DNA from: JANRJY01 sp033763735
GTDB lineage: Bacteria > Bacteroidota > Bacteroidia > Cytophagales > UBA9547
Length of the DNA stretch: 52,583 bases
Assembly: GCA_033763735.1 (NCBI GenBank)
Contig: JANRJY010000015.1
Span: forward strand, 1-52,583
Direction: 5' to 3'
Shown: positions 26,558 to 37,300 of the stretch, one piece after another
How positions within the stretch are numbered: position 1 is the first letter of the stretch
Layout of the letters: each line of letters begins with the position of its first letter
Notes under the pieces: generated by a model
The model's database searches: none
Told to the model about the DNA's origin: nothing
Seen by the model: only the letters and a program-made list of their open reading frames with translations
Program-made: the position numbers and the translations under genes

Positions 26558-27304
26558 TCAATTGCAAAAATGGTGTAATATTATTCCACAAGCTACACCT
26601 ACATTTAACGACTCCGCACCACCAATTCTTTTGATATTGATTTTTTCATTAACCATTTTTTCAATTTTGACAGTTATTCCATTTGATTCATTGCCGAAAA
26701 TTATTAATCCGTTCGCTGAGGGCATATTTTTGATATCTGACCCACTCATAAAAGCGCCATATATTTTTATACCTTCATTGGATGCTGTTTTTAACACAGA
26801 TTCTAAATTTTCATAATAAACTTTAGTTCTGGTAAATGAACCCATGCTTGAACTTATAACTTTTGGATTATAAAGGTCAACAGTTTCATTGGAACAAATC
26901 ACCGTATCAATCCCAAACCATTCTGCTGTACGTATTATCGTTCCAAAATTACCGGGGTCCTGAATACCATCCAGACATAATGTTATTTGATTGGGCTTTA
27001 TTATTAATGGATCATTTTGTTTTATACTTACTATTGCAATTGCCGTTTCGTTATTTTCCATATAACTGGCAGATGATATTTCATTTGCCGTGGCTTCCGT
27101 AATTAAAAAGTGTTTATTATATGAACTTAAAGTTGTCCTTAATTCAGGCAAGTTAGCATTAACAATTATCTCTTTTACTGTATATTCTGATTTTAAAACT
27201 TCAATCACACTTTTTAAGCCTTCAACAATAAATTGTCCATGTAGTTTTCTAAACTTTTTAATTTGCAAAGATTTAATGAACTTTAAATGGTTTTTTGATA
27301 ACAT
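26558..27304 (-). CDS. TrmH/SpoU-family RNA 2'-O-methyltransferase
   Basis: From the ATG at 27304 the product has 248 residues. A longer frame opens at a TTG (27346) and another ATG at 27337, but LSKNHLKFIKSLQIKKFRK is the usual N-terminus. Substrate-binding N-terminal part: FRKLHGQFIVEGLKSV. SPOUT knot motifs: LDGIQDPGNFGTIIRTAEWFG, LIIFGNESNGI and the C-terminal GGAESLNVGVACGIILHHF. It should methylate ribose in rRNA or tRNA; which site is not clear. It is divergent from tamL, with start regions close together. Confidence 0.9.
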   Translation of the reverse strand: MLSKNHLKFIKSLQIKKFRKLHGQFIVEGLKSVIEVLKSEYTVKEIIVNANLPELRTTLSSYNKHFLITEATANEISSASYMENNETAIAIVSIKQNDPLIIKPNQITLCLDGIQDPGNFGTIIRTAEWFGIDTVICSNETVDLYNPKVISSSMGSFTRTKVYYENLESVLKTASNEGIKIYGAFMSGSDIKNMPSANGLIIFGNESNGITVKIEKMVNEKINIKRIGGAESLNVGVACGIILHHFCN

Positions 27305-27336
27305 TGGTGAAGGAGAAGAAGTTACATGATATTGCA

Positions 27337-29724
27337 TTGATCTCAAAGTATTTGGCTATTACTTTGATAATATTTGCTTGTTCCCGAAAAACGCAACTGC
27401 AAGAAGGCCAAAAACTTCTTTATTTACAAACTGTCATTGGCAACAAAAGCATTCCGGATGAAGATTTAAAACCATATTTTAAACAAAGAGCCAACACAAA
27501 AGTGTTAGGGGTTCCAGTTTCACTTTATGCCTATAATTTTGGATTGTTATTCTATGACACCGCTCGAACAAACCAAATAGCCAATGCTGAAATTAATAGT
27601 ATTGAAAATAAAATTAACAAATCAAAAAGTGAAAAAAATAAAAAAAAGTGGACGAAGTTAAAAGAACGAAAATTAAACAAAATAATTATTTACAATCAAA
27701 AAGGAAATTGGTGGATGAGAAATATGGGTGAACAGCCTGTTGTTTTTGATTCATTGGCTGCAAAACAAACCCAAACGCAACTGAAACTATATTTGAAATC
27801 AGTTGGTTTTTTTTACTCAAATGTCAGTTACAAATTAGATACAATTGCTAACTCTATTTTAGTAAGGTATATAATTGTCGAAAATAAAAGATCTTATATC
27901 ACCAAATTTGCTTACTCCATACAGGATGGATATATTAAAAGACTTATCAACGATAATATTGATGAGTCATTAGTGAAAATCGGAGACCCTTATAATGAAC
28001 AAATTTTGTCAAACGAACGTGATAGAATTGAATCATTATTGAAAAATAATGGATATTATGATTTTACAAAAAGATATGTTTCATTTCAAATTGATACCGT
28101 TTTTGAAGAAGTTTCAGTTAATTGTGTTATCGACAATCCTAATGAAACTTCTAATCATAGATTATATAAAATTAAAAAAATTAATTTTCGTATAGATAAT
28201 GAAAATATTAAAATAGAACCGTTAAAAATTATCAACCAAGACAGCGTTAACTTTGAATACTATTCAGACAGAAGATACAGCCCAAAAGTAATATTGACAA
28301 AAATGGAATTTAATAATTATAAACCCTACAGTCTTATTCAATCGAAATATACACAGCGAAATCTTACTCAACTTGATGTGTTCAAATTTGTCAATATTTC
28401 ATATAAAAAAGACACATTGACCAACACTTTAGAAGCAAATATTACTGCGAATTCTTCAAGCAAGTACCAAATTTCTGATGAAATAGGATTCAGCGTCAGC
28501 CAAGGATTGCCGGGTCCATTTGGAAGCATCGGTTTTACTAATCGAAATATTTTTAATCATTGCGAAATATTTAACATTAATGTGAGAGCAGGCATTGAGG
28601 GGGTTGCAAGTGCATCCGATCCGGGCAACATATATAGTAGCCAACAATTTGGCTTAAATGCATCATTATCATTTCCTCGATTAGTGGGATTAATGGGATT
28701 GAATAAATTATTCATCGATTATAACCCCAAAACAAGTCTGAATAGCAGTTATAATTTTATATTCCGTCCGGAATATACCAGGAGTAGCTTGCAATCTTCA
28801 TATACATATAGTTTAACATTTGGCAAATATTCCATATTGAATTTTAATCCCATAGATATTGTGTATCTGCGCACGCCATATATCAGTAACGATTTTTCAA
28901 AATATTTGGATGTGTTGCTACAGGATTATGGAAATAGTCTGAAAACAAGTTTTCGCAATTCAATTAATCCGAATATTAATGCTTCATACACTTATAACAG
29001 TTTTTTGCTAGGAGAAAATAAAAATGCAACATTTTTTAGAATTTTTGCCGAATCAGGTGGAACCACTCAGAATCTGCTTTCAAAAAATGCACAATTTGAA
29101 CTTTTCAAGAAACTGGAGGTTACCAACTCCTTTCAATATGTTAAGTTCAACATAGATGTGAGAAAATATATTCCAATTACAAAAAAATCCACCTTTGCAG
29201 CACGAATTAACCTTGGTGTGGCACGTCCTTATGGAGGGCAGGATGAAAGGAATATGCCTTATGAAAAGTATTTTTTTAGTGGAGGAAGCAATAGCGTACG
29301 AGCTTGGTTACCTCGCAGGTTAGGTCCTGGAAGCTACAGAGATACTGTATATTTGGATAGACTATATAGATATGAACAGCCAGGGTTATTAGTTTTAGAA
29401 TTAAGTGCTGAATATAGATTTAAAATAATTAAGTTTTTGGACGGTGCTATATTTACTGATGGTGGAAATGTTTGGTGGTTTAATGATTCAGACGAAAGAA
29501 AAAATATAAAAATTTCTTCATTTAATGAAATTGCAGTTGGCTCCGGAGTTGGACTAAGGTTTGATTTTCAATTTCTCATTGTGCGATTGGATGTAGCTAC
29601 CAAAGTTTGGGACCCAGGAGAAAAACCAAGTAGAAGATTTGTTGCAAATAAATTCAACGCAACCAATATGTTTAACGACCCAAACCAAACTTTGTGGAAT
29701 ATTGCTATTGGATATCCATTTTAG
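27337..29724 (+). CDS. tamL: TamL-type lipoprotein Omp85/TamA outer-membrane protein
   Basis: The frame is open from a TTG at 27295 and has no ATG in the first codons. I favour the TTG at 27337, giving 795 residues with a lipobox Cys15 (TLIIFACSRK). Regions rich in POTRA-like alternation (about 60-380) precede a 16-stranded-type Omp85 barrel with conserved segments such as FFSGGSNSVRAWLPRRLGPG and FTDGGNVWW. Bacteroidota replace TamA by this lipidated variant, which works with TamB in outer-membrane protein or lipid transport. The start is uncertain. The glycosyltransferase gene begins 3 bp after its stop. Confidence 0.8.
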   Translation: MISKYLAITLIIFACSRKTQLQEGQKLLYLQTVIGNKSIPDEDLKPYFKQRANTKVLGVPVSLYAYNFGLLFYDTARTNQIANAEINSIENKINKSKSEKNKKKWTKLKERKLNKIIIYNQKGNWWMRNMGEQPVVFDSLAAKQTQTQLKLYLKSVGFFYSNVSYKLDTIANSILVRYIIVENKRSYITKFAYSIQDGYIKRLINDNIDESLVKIGDPYNEQILSNERDRIESLLKNNGYYDFTKRYVSFQIDTVFEEVSVNCVIDNPNETSNHRLYKIKKINFRIDNENIKIEPLKIINQDSVNFEYYSDRRYSPKVILTKMEFNNYKPYSLIQSKYTQRNLTQLDVFKFVNISYKKDTLTNTLEANITANSSSKYQISDEIGFSVSQGLPGPFGSIGFTNRNIFNHCEIFNINVRAGIEGVASASDPGNIYSSQQFGLNASLSFPRLVGLMGLNKLFIDYNPKTSLNSSYNFIFRPEYTRSSLQSSYTYSLTFGKYSILNFNPIDIVYLRTPYISNDFSKYLDVLLQDYGNSLKTSFRNSINPNINASYTYNSFLLGENKNATFFRIFAESGGTTQNLLSKNAQFELFKKLEVTNSFQYVKFNIDVRKYIPITKKSTFAARINLGVARPYGGQDERNMPYEKYFFSGGSNSVRAWLPRRLGPGSYRDTVYLDRLYRYEQPGLLVLELSAEYRFKIIKFLDGAIFTDGGNVWWFNDSDERKNIKISSFNEIAVGSGVGLRFDFQFLIVRLDVATKVWDPGEKPSRRFVANKFNATNMFNDPNQTLWNIAIGYPF

Positions 29725-29727
29725 TAT

Positions 29728-30474
29728 ATGCTTATATCTATAATTACAGTATCATTTAATTCAGAGAAAACAATTGAAAAAGCAATCAATTCAGTTTTGA
29801 ATCAAGATTATAATGAAATTGAATATATCATAATAGATGGAGGTTCAACGGACAAAACACTTGAAATTGTAAATAAATATTCAAACAGAATTACTAATAT
29901 TACTTCAGAACCCGATAATGGAATATATGATGCTATTAATAAAGGAATTACTAAAACTCATGGAGAAATAATAGGCCTTTTGCACAGTGACGATGAATAT
30001 CAAAGTAATAGTATCATTTCGCTTGTTATGAAGGAATTTTTAGTTGACAAACAAATTGATGCTGTTTATGGAGATTTAGTTTATGTCAAAGACAATAAAA
30101 TAGTTAGGAATTGGAAATCAGGTAGCCCATCAAATCAAAAGTTTAGACTTGGTTGGATGCCTCCTCATCCGGCCTTTTTTTTAAAGAAAAATGTTTATAC
30201 CAAATATGGATATTACAATACTGAACTTCATTTTTCTGCTGATTATGAATTAATGTTGAGAATGATTTATATCAATAATATTAATATTAAATATATTCAA
30301 AAAACATTAGTTAAAATGAACTTAGGAGGCCTAAGCAACAAAAGCATTGCTAATAGACTTAAAGCAAATAAAGAGGATACTAAGGCTTGGGAATTGAATA
30401 AACTAACTCCACCATTATTATTATTTATTCTAAAACCAATGCTTAAGCTAAAACAGTTTAGAATTTTTAAATGA
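29728..30474 (+). CDS. Family 2 glycosyltransferase
   Basis: A 248-residue GT-A enzyme with SIITVSFNSEKTIEKAI at the start, DGGSTD (37-42), EPDNGIYDAINKG (61-73) and the HSDD metal motif (86-89), plus a typical SADYELMLRM acceptor region. The closest-looking group transfers sugars to lipid-linked or polysaccharide precursors. The C-terminus is basic, suggesting membrane association. Its ATG is 3 bp after tamL, so the two are probably co-transcribed. Confidence 0.92.
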   Translation: MLISIITVSFNSEKTIEKAINSVLNQDYNEIEYIIIDGGSTDKTLEIVNKYSNRITNITSEPDNGIYDAINKGITKTHGEIIGLLHSDDEYQSNSIISLVMKEFLVDKQIDAVYGDLVYVKDNKIVRNWKSGSPSNQKFRLGWMPPHPAFFLKKNVYTKYGYYNTELHFSADYELMLRMIYINNINIKYIQKTLVKMNLGGLSNKSIANRLKANKEDTKAWELNKLTPPLLLFILKPMLKLKQFRIFK

Positions 30475-30476
30475 TT

Positions 30477-31541
30477 TTATCTGGTATTAAAGTGGTGATG
30501 TTTAATTCCTTTTCCAGATTTAAAGTGTCTGTGGCGAGGGTTGCTTAATTTGCTAGGATGAGAAAGAGTATAATGTATTGAAACCTGTGCAATAAAATAA
30601 TAATCAAGTGTAAAGAAAGATGTTTTTGTCCCGCCTCTATATGGATTTGCACCAGGATTGTTAGGATCAACTCTAGAAAGTGTAGGGTCCGCTTCCTGAT
30701 GTCTATCAGCCAATTTATAATCTATCTCTGAAGGAGCAACGGCAGGATTCGTGCTTGCGTTCCATGAAGGATACTTGTCATTGGGTCCTACGTCATCCAA
30801 ATAGTTTGTTGTTGTCCTGGTTACACCTAAGTCTAAGCTTAAATCAAGGAATTCAACAAGTTTAATTTGTGCACCAACGCCACCATTCATAACAAACGCT
30901 AGCTGAGAATACTTTTGACCTTGTTCCTTTTTATTGTTAGTCACTTTGTCAGCTAAAGTGTAATATTTGCCATCAACTTGTGCTGTAGGGCTGAAATAAA
31001 TAAAACCAACACCAGCAAAAAGGTATGGTACAATAAAATTTCTACGATTATATTGATCTGCTTTCTCCCCAATAAAACGAGTAATTACAGGAATCAAATC
31101 AAATCTACCATTGATCATAAATTCATAAACATGGGTTTGGAAACTCAAATTTCTTTCCCACCGACCTGACGGTTTTCCTTCTTTATTAGGCTGACTACGA
31201 GTAGTAAATGCTTGATCAGAGCCGCCTATCATTGCATATCTCATGGAAGCACCCAATGACCACCTCATATCAAAGCGATATCTCAAACCTAATTGAAAAG
31301 TAAGGTTTGGTTGGTTAAATCCTTTAAATACACAATCAAGTCCATCACACAATTCACCGAAATATGAAGTTCGACCAATTGATCCAAAATATGTCCAACG
31401 ATAAGCAATGGTTTTGGATAATGGAATAGTCGCATCACCTCTTGTTTTGGTCATTCCCGGATATAACTTTCTACCTGATGATTGACCAAAAGAATTGAAA
31501 AAAGTAATCATCACAATAAATACAACTACTATTTTTTGCAT
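30477..31541 (-). CDS. PorG-like outer-membrane beta-barrel (DUF6089-type)
   Basis: A 354-residue exported protein: signal peptide 1-19, then beta strands of an eight-stranded-type barrel (YFGELCDGLDCVFKGF, LTFQLGLRYRFDMRWSLGAS, VPYLFAGVGFIYFSP). This matches DUF6089/PorG-like proteins, a family that includes a T9SS outer-membrane component. Here it is single and away from other T9SS genes. A His- and Arg-rich tail ends the protein (HRHFKSGKGIKHHHFNTR). A good promoter lies upstream. It converges with the glycosyltransferase, with only 2 bp between stops. Confidence 0.75.
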   Translation of the reverse strand: MQKIVVVFIVMITFFNSFGQSSGRKLYPGMTKTRGDATIPLSKTIAYRWTYFGSIGRTSYFGELCDGLDCVFKGFNQPNLTFQLGLRYRFDMRWSLGASMRYAMIGGSDQAFTTRSQPNKEGKPSGRWERNLSFQTHVYEFMINGRFDLIPVITRFIGEKADQYNRRNFIVPYLFAGVGFIYFSPTAQVDGKYYTLADKVTNNKKEQGQKYSQLAFVMNGGVGAQIKLVEFLDLSLDLGVTRTTTNYLDDVGPNDKYPSWNASTNPAVAPSEIDYKLADRHQEADPTLSRVDPNNPGANPYRGGTKTSFFTLDYYFIAQVSIHYTLSHPSKLSNPRHRHFKSGKGIKHHHFNTR

Positions 31542-31573
31542 GCTAGTTTAAGGTTTGCACAGTGGTGTTTTTA

Positions 31574-31606
31574 CAAAAATAATTATTTTTTTTAATTATT
31601 TTCAAA
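31574..31606 (-). promoter_or_regulatory. Bacteroidota promoter for the PorG-like gene
   Basis: On the minus strand TTTG (31606-31603), a 21-bp spacer and TATTTTTG (31581-31574) match the TTTG / TAnnTTTG consensus, 32 bp before the ATG. Confidence 0.6.
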
Positions 31607-31697
31607 GTCGCCTTAATAATTGAACTAAATTAAGATTTTCGGGTTTTAATTATTATGAGTTTTACCTATAAAGGTTTACCAACTGCTAATTAGGATG

Positions 31698-33248
31698 TTA
31701 ATTTTTGATTTTTATTTTATCCAAAAACAAAATACTACTATTAGAATTTTCAAAGTTTGTTACTTTAATCCCATAAACTAAAAAATATCCTTCATAAAAG
31801 TACTCAAAATCAACTTTATAATACTTGTTTGAATTATTTATATTATTTTGATTTAGCGTATTTTTTTTAGCAAAATGGTTTAAATCACTTTTGCTGATAA
31901 TTTGATAATTTATTGTTCCGTTTTCAAGATTAGATAGCACATAATTTTGGTCCTTTTTCAAGAATTTAACTTTTTCTGAAAGATTATTACTCAGTATATC
32001 TTGAATATCAAAAATATTGTCCCATTTTAATCTGCCATTTTCATCAAGACCTGCAGTTATTGCATGAGTAAAATTCCAACCATCAAATACTATGTAAGGC
32101 TGTTCAACGGGTCGACCATAATACCAAGTAACGCGATACTCGGTATGATATTGAGGTTCATATATTTCTCCAACAATTATATACTGATTTGAATCAATTA
32201 TAATATCATGCAACAACACGTAAGTTTCTAATTTATAGTCTTTTCCTTTGGCTCGTTTTCGATTAATTTTTGTTAATATTTTTGCTTTTTTTACAGAATC
32301 AAGAAGATTAAAAAAGTTATTGAACTGAGTGAAACTTGTATAACTGATAAATTTTTGTTCTTCTTTTGTAATACCGGACAAGTAAATGCCCTGACTCCCA
32401 TTTTTATTTTTGGATCTATATGTACCGATAACTATTTTTTTATTGACATTGATTACTTTAATTCTTGCATCTGAAATATTATATTTTCGAGTCAACGGTT
32501 TTATTTCAGTAGATTTCCCTCTACTCCCTCCTAAATTGTATTCTTGAATGTGAACTCTTGATTCAGAACCTAAATTATTGTTAATTATAACAAAAACTTT
32601 TTCTTTAAGGCTGTCGGCATATATTTGACTTACACTTGAATAACCATTAAATCCGAAATCTATATCTTTAGTTTTATTTTCGTTTAGTGAAGCATACACC
32701 ATTGCTGCCATTCGTTGTGGAATATATCCTGGAATAAATAATAATGGAAAAAATACGTAGCCAGACGCAGATCTCATGAAAAGCTTTCCATCGTTAGGAG
32801 GAATACTTCCTCCAATAAATACTTCGTCATTAATTATTGAAAAGTCTTCTATTTCCAAGTCAATGAACTTGGTTTTAATATTGTATGATAGTAGTTCACT
32901 ATTTGAAATATTTACTTTGATGACTTTAAAAAAGGTATTACATGTAAATAGCAGATATAAATAGTTTTTGTCTATTACGTTATCGATATATTTTTCATTT
33001 TCAGAAAATCCTATTTCAAGATTCCAATTTTGATAAAAAGCAGTATCATATTTGCTAAATACCCATTTGGTTTCCCCTAATTCATTATTTTCATTAGATT
33101 TATACAATATGAAAATTCCATTTTTATTTATTGGTATAATTTTGCATTCGCCTTCAATATTATTTACTTCAATTTCTATTTTTAAATCTTGACATATAAT
33201 ATTTGTTCTGAAAAACAAAATAATAACTATGGATAGTATCAGTTTCAT
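31698..33248 (-). CDS. Exported protein of unknown function
   Basis: A 516-residue protein with a cleavable signal peptide (MKLILSIVIILFFRTNIICQ, 1-20) and no later membrane helix or sorting domain. It is rich in beta-strand patterns with Asn, Lys and Ile, and the pattern of short repeated blades suggests a beta-propeller-like periplasmic or surface protein (WVFSKYDTAFYQNWNLEIG; WDNIFDIQDIL). The family is not recognised. Its ATG overlaps the tsaD stop by 4 bp (ATGA), so it is translationally coupled to tsaD. Confidence 0.7.
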   Translation of the reverse strand: MKLILSIVIILFFRTNIICQDLKIEIEVNNIEGECKIIPINKNGIFILYKSNENNELGETKWVFSKYDTAFYQNWNLEIGFSENEKYIDNVIDKNYLYLLFTCNTFFKVIKVNISNSELLSYNIKTKFIDLEIEDFSIINDEVFIGGSIPPNDGKLFMRSASGYVFFPLLFIPGYIPQRMAAMVYASLNENKTKDIDFGFNGYSSVSQIYADSLKEKVFVIINNNLGSESRVHIQEYNLGGSRGKSTEIKPLTRKYNISDARIKVINVNKKIVIGTYRSKNKNGSQGIYLSGITKEEQKFISYTSFTQFNNFFNLLDSVKKAKILTKINRKRAKGKDYKLETYVLLHDIIIDSNQYIIVGEIYEPQYHTEYRVTWYYGRPVEQPYIVFDGWNFTHAITAGLDENGRLKWDNIFDIQDILSNNLSEKVKFLKKDQNYVLSNLENGTINYQIISKSDLNHFAKKNTLNQNNINNSNKYYKVDFEYFYEGYFLVYGIKVTNFENSNSSILFLDKIKIKN

Positions 33249-34255
33249 AATTGCATTCTTGGATTAGGAACCTCATAGTTACTTTGGGTTTTACCCAGCT
33301 TATATTTAAGGTAAGCAGTTATTGCAATCATTGCGGCATTATCTGTGCAGTATTCAAATTTTGGAATATAAGTTTTCCAACCTAATGTAGCTTCATTTTC
33401 AATTATTCTTTTTCTAAGTTCTGAATTTGCTGCTACCCCACCTGCTATAGCTATATTTTTAATATTAGTATTTTTTGAAGCTTTTATTAATTTAAGCATT
33501 AATGTTTCTATCAAAACGTTTTGAATTGAGGCACATAAATCATTTAAATTGTTTTTAACAAATTCATTATCCTTTTTGATATTTTTATCTACAAAATTAC
33601 TTACAAATGTTTTTATTCCACTAAATGAAAAATCGTAGTTTTTCATTTCTGCAATTGGAAATTCAAATGCAGAGGGGCTGCCTGTTTTCGCCAATTTATC
33701 AAGCAAAGGACCTCCCGGATACGGAAGTCCTAATAATTTCGCAATTTTATCAAAAGCTTCGCCAACTGCATCATCTTGGGTTTCACCTAATAATTCCAAT
33801 TCAAAGTAATTATTAACCATTATTATTTGTGTGTGCCCTCCGCTTACAGTAAGGCACAAAAAAGGGAATTCCGGAACAGGTGATTCAATAAAATTTGCAT
33901 AAATATGAGCTTCCATATGATTTACTTGTATCAATGGAATATGATATGCATAAGAAATCGATTTCGCAAAACAACCTCCTACAAGCAATGAACCTAATAA
34001 TCCAGGTCCTTGAGTTACGGCAATGGCAGTAAGCTCATTTTTGCTTATATTTGCGTTAATTAACGATTCTTGAACTATTGATACAATTACTTTCTCATGT
34101 GCTCTGGAAGCTAATTCGGGAACTACACCTCCATAACTTTCATGCACTTTTTGAGATGCAATTACGTTTGAAAGTATCTTGCCATCTTGAATAATGGCTG
34201 CAGATGTTTCATCGCAAGAAGATTCAATAGCAAGTATATTAATTATTTGATTCAT
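33245..34255 (-). CDS. tsaD: tRNA N6-adenosine threonylcarbamoyltransferase
   Basis: From the ATG at 34255 it has 336 residues, the usual TsaD length. The frame also opens at a GTG six codons earlier. Visible are the N-terminal ILAIESSCDETSAA, the metal-binding His113 and His117 in VNHMEAHIYANF, SGGHTQ (138-143) and the C-terminal FEYCTDNAAMIA. TsaD transfers threonylcarbamoyl to A37 of ANN-reading tRNAs. It is divergent from tamB. Confidence 0.97.
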   Translation of the reverse strand: MNQIINILAIESSCDETSAAIIQDGKILSNVIASQKVHESYGGVVPELASRAHEKVIVSIVQESLINANISKNELTAIAVTQGPGLLGSLLVGGCFAKSISYAYHIPLIQVNHMEAHIYANFIESPVPEFPFLCLTVSGGHTQIIMVNNYFELELLGETQDDAVGEAFDKIAKLLGLPYPGGPLLDKLAKTGSPSAFEFPIAEMKNYDFSFSGIKTFVSNFVDKNIKKDNEFVKNNLNDLCASIQNVLIETLMLKLIKASKNTNIKNIAIAGGVAANSELRKRIIENEATLGWKTYIPKFEYCTDNAAMIAITAYLKYKLGKTQSNYEVPNPRMQL

Positions 34256-34335
34256 ACTTAAGCAAAATAACACTGATTAACCTTTATAAAAAAATATTAA
34301 ACTTTTTTAGAAGAACCTTTATCATCATATTTTTC

Positions 34336-37300
34336 ATGATAGTTTTTCTTTTTATAACTATTTCGGGTGCTATCCAATTGCCTGGTATCCAATCATATTT
34401 AGTTCGAAAAACTACGGAATACATTGGAAATTTTGTACACTATCCTATTCAAATCGGGGCAATTGGAATAAGTTGGTTTAACAAAATTGAACTCTCAAAT
34501 GTGTTAATTCTTGATCGCAAAAATCATGAAATGATAAAAGTCCCAAAAATAATAGCTAAAATAAAACTTGCAGACCTATTAAAAAGAGATGTAATAGTTG
34601 AACATGCACAAGCCATAGACCCGATTGTGAATCTATATTATGACAAAGAAATAAATGATGTAAATATTTCTGATTTTATTTTTTCACTAATGGATATTGG
34701 TGTAGACAAATCGAAGCCAAAACCAATTCATGTTGGCAAATATTCTGAATTTACAATTAAAGGAATTGAATTGGTAAATGGCTATTGTCAATATGATGAT
34801 CCTTCATTTGAGAAATCGAATGACAGGTTTGATTTTACACATTTTGCTATTAAAAAAATAAATATTACTGCTGACGATTTCAAAATAGTAGCTGATACTT
34901 TGTCGATGAATGTAAGCCATGTGTCAGGTCAGGATCAGTTTAGTGGCAAGCGAATAACAAATGGCAAGATGTTCTTTAGTGTATGTGAAAACTATTTAAT
35001 GTTGAAAAATCTTAATATCAGGATAGGTAATAGTGTAATTAAAAATTATGTATTAATGGAATTTGATAGACTTCGACAGTTAAGCAGCATAACTGATAGC
35101 GTTCAAATGACAATTCATGCCGATAATTCCATAATTTATTCTTCTGATTTAAGCATTTTTTTCCCTGAACTTAAAGGGTTTGATGAAAAGTGGGTTACTA
35201 CCGGTGACTTGTTTGGAAAAGTTAATGATTTTAAAATTAAAGACATAAAAGCAACGTTTGGAAATGGATCTTCAATTGAAGGTGATGCAGATATGAAGGG
35301 ACTTCCATTTTGGAGTAATACATTTATTAATGCAAGAGTTAATTCATCAGATTTCTATTTACATGATTTGTCCAAATATGGACTTTATAATAAAACTGAA
35401 CATATTCCAAAATTAAAATTTAATGGTCAATTCAAAGGAATTACCAGTGATTTCAACTTGAAAGGTTTTTTCGATTCAAATTTCGGCAAAGCAAATGTGA
35501 ATTTAGAAATGAAGATTCCTCATGATATTCCGGAGTATGTAGCATCCATAAATGCTGACAATTTGAATTTGGGATTATTATTAGGTTGGAAAGATTGCAG
35601 TAATCTGACCGGAAACATTAAAATAAAAGGAAAAGGACTTGATTTAAAGTCTGCAGTACTGAATTTTAATTCGGATGTAAAAAATGTAAAATTTCACAAT
35701 TATAACTACAAGAATGTTTTACTTACTTTTAAAATAAATCAGCAAAAGTTGCAAGGCAGTTTTGATATAAAAGATTCTAATATTGTTATTGATGTTACAA
35801 CAAATTCATTTTTAAATCAAAAAAACGGATATGTAAAAATGCAGGGTAATTTATCCTATGCTAATCTTCAAAAATTGAATTTTTCACCCAAAATTTTAAA
35901 GATTTCTTCTGATTTTACGGTTAATAGCAATTTCCCTAAAGATTTAGATCATTTTATTGGTTCATTAGTATTTAAAAATATTCAAGCTAACGACTCCGTC
36001 AACAAAATTAATATACCTTATATTAAAATAGAAACATCAAATAATGAAAATCAAAACTTGATAATATCTTCAGATGTAGCAGATATATCGCTTTATGGCA
36101 ATTTTGGAATTGAAAAACTAATATATTTTTCTAAAGAGCTCTACAGCGATTTTGAGGTAGCTTGGTTAAACAATGATTCAATTTCAAACAATTATTACAA
36201 ACAAAAACTACTAAAGTCAAATATTTATTTGAATTATAACTTCAAAATGAAAGAATGTAGAACATTTATGAAAATTTTTACACCAAGTTTTACAGTTTCT
36301 AATAATGCAACGTTATCCGGTGAAATTTCTTCTGATTCAAGTCTAAAATTTACAATGGTAGGTCAATCAGATACATTAAATGCATTTGGAATGGGTTGGG
36401 TTGGATCAAAAGTAAATATTGATATAGTTAAAGAAAGGAAAAGAAACTCAATCAATGCAAATTGGCTTTTTTCATCAGATTATCAATTAATTAACAACAA
36501 TACTTTTGTGTCCACCGAAAGACTTTTCTTTAAATCAAATTGGACAAATAAAATCATTGATTTTGAGATTAAATTAAAACAGTATAATGAAAATAACGAG
36601 GCAAATGTAAACGGTAATTTTACATTTTTGGATAACCAAAAGCGACTTAAATTTTTAACGGCTGATTTTAAATTACTGGATAAAAAGTGGAAACTTGATG
36701 AAGGTAATTTAATTATTCTTTCGGATAAAAAATGGCATTTTAAAGATATTATTCTTTCTAATGAATCTCAAAAAGTTTCCTTATTGGGCAACTTGTCGAC
36801 TAATGAAAATGATGTGGCGCTTATAAGAGTAGATAATTTTTATTTGCGAAATTTTAACAAATTAATAAATGTGAATATAGATGGGGAAGTAAATGGTTAT
36901 GTGGTTTTGAAAGATATATTTAACAATCCTAAAGTATATAGCCAGATTGCCATCAAGGATTTTAAACTAAAAAAGCTGATAGTTGGAGATGCTCAAGGCA
37001 ATAGTCAGTGGGATAATATTAATAAACGATTGGTTATGAATTTTAATGTTCACAAAAATAACGAAAACGTTTTTGATCTTTCGGGTAGTTACCTTTCGAA
37101 ACCAAACTCAAATAATGATAATCTTGATATTGTCGCCACGTTAAATCATACTAATCTTGCTGTATTGGATCAAATATTGGAAAGTGTTTTTTCGGATTTG
37201 GAAGGTAAAATGTCAGGAAAAATAGATATTAAGGGAACACTCTCACAACCCAAATTTAGCGGAGATTTGCAAATAGATGATGGAGCTTTAAAAATTAACT

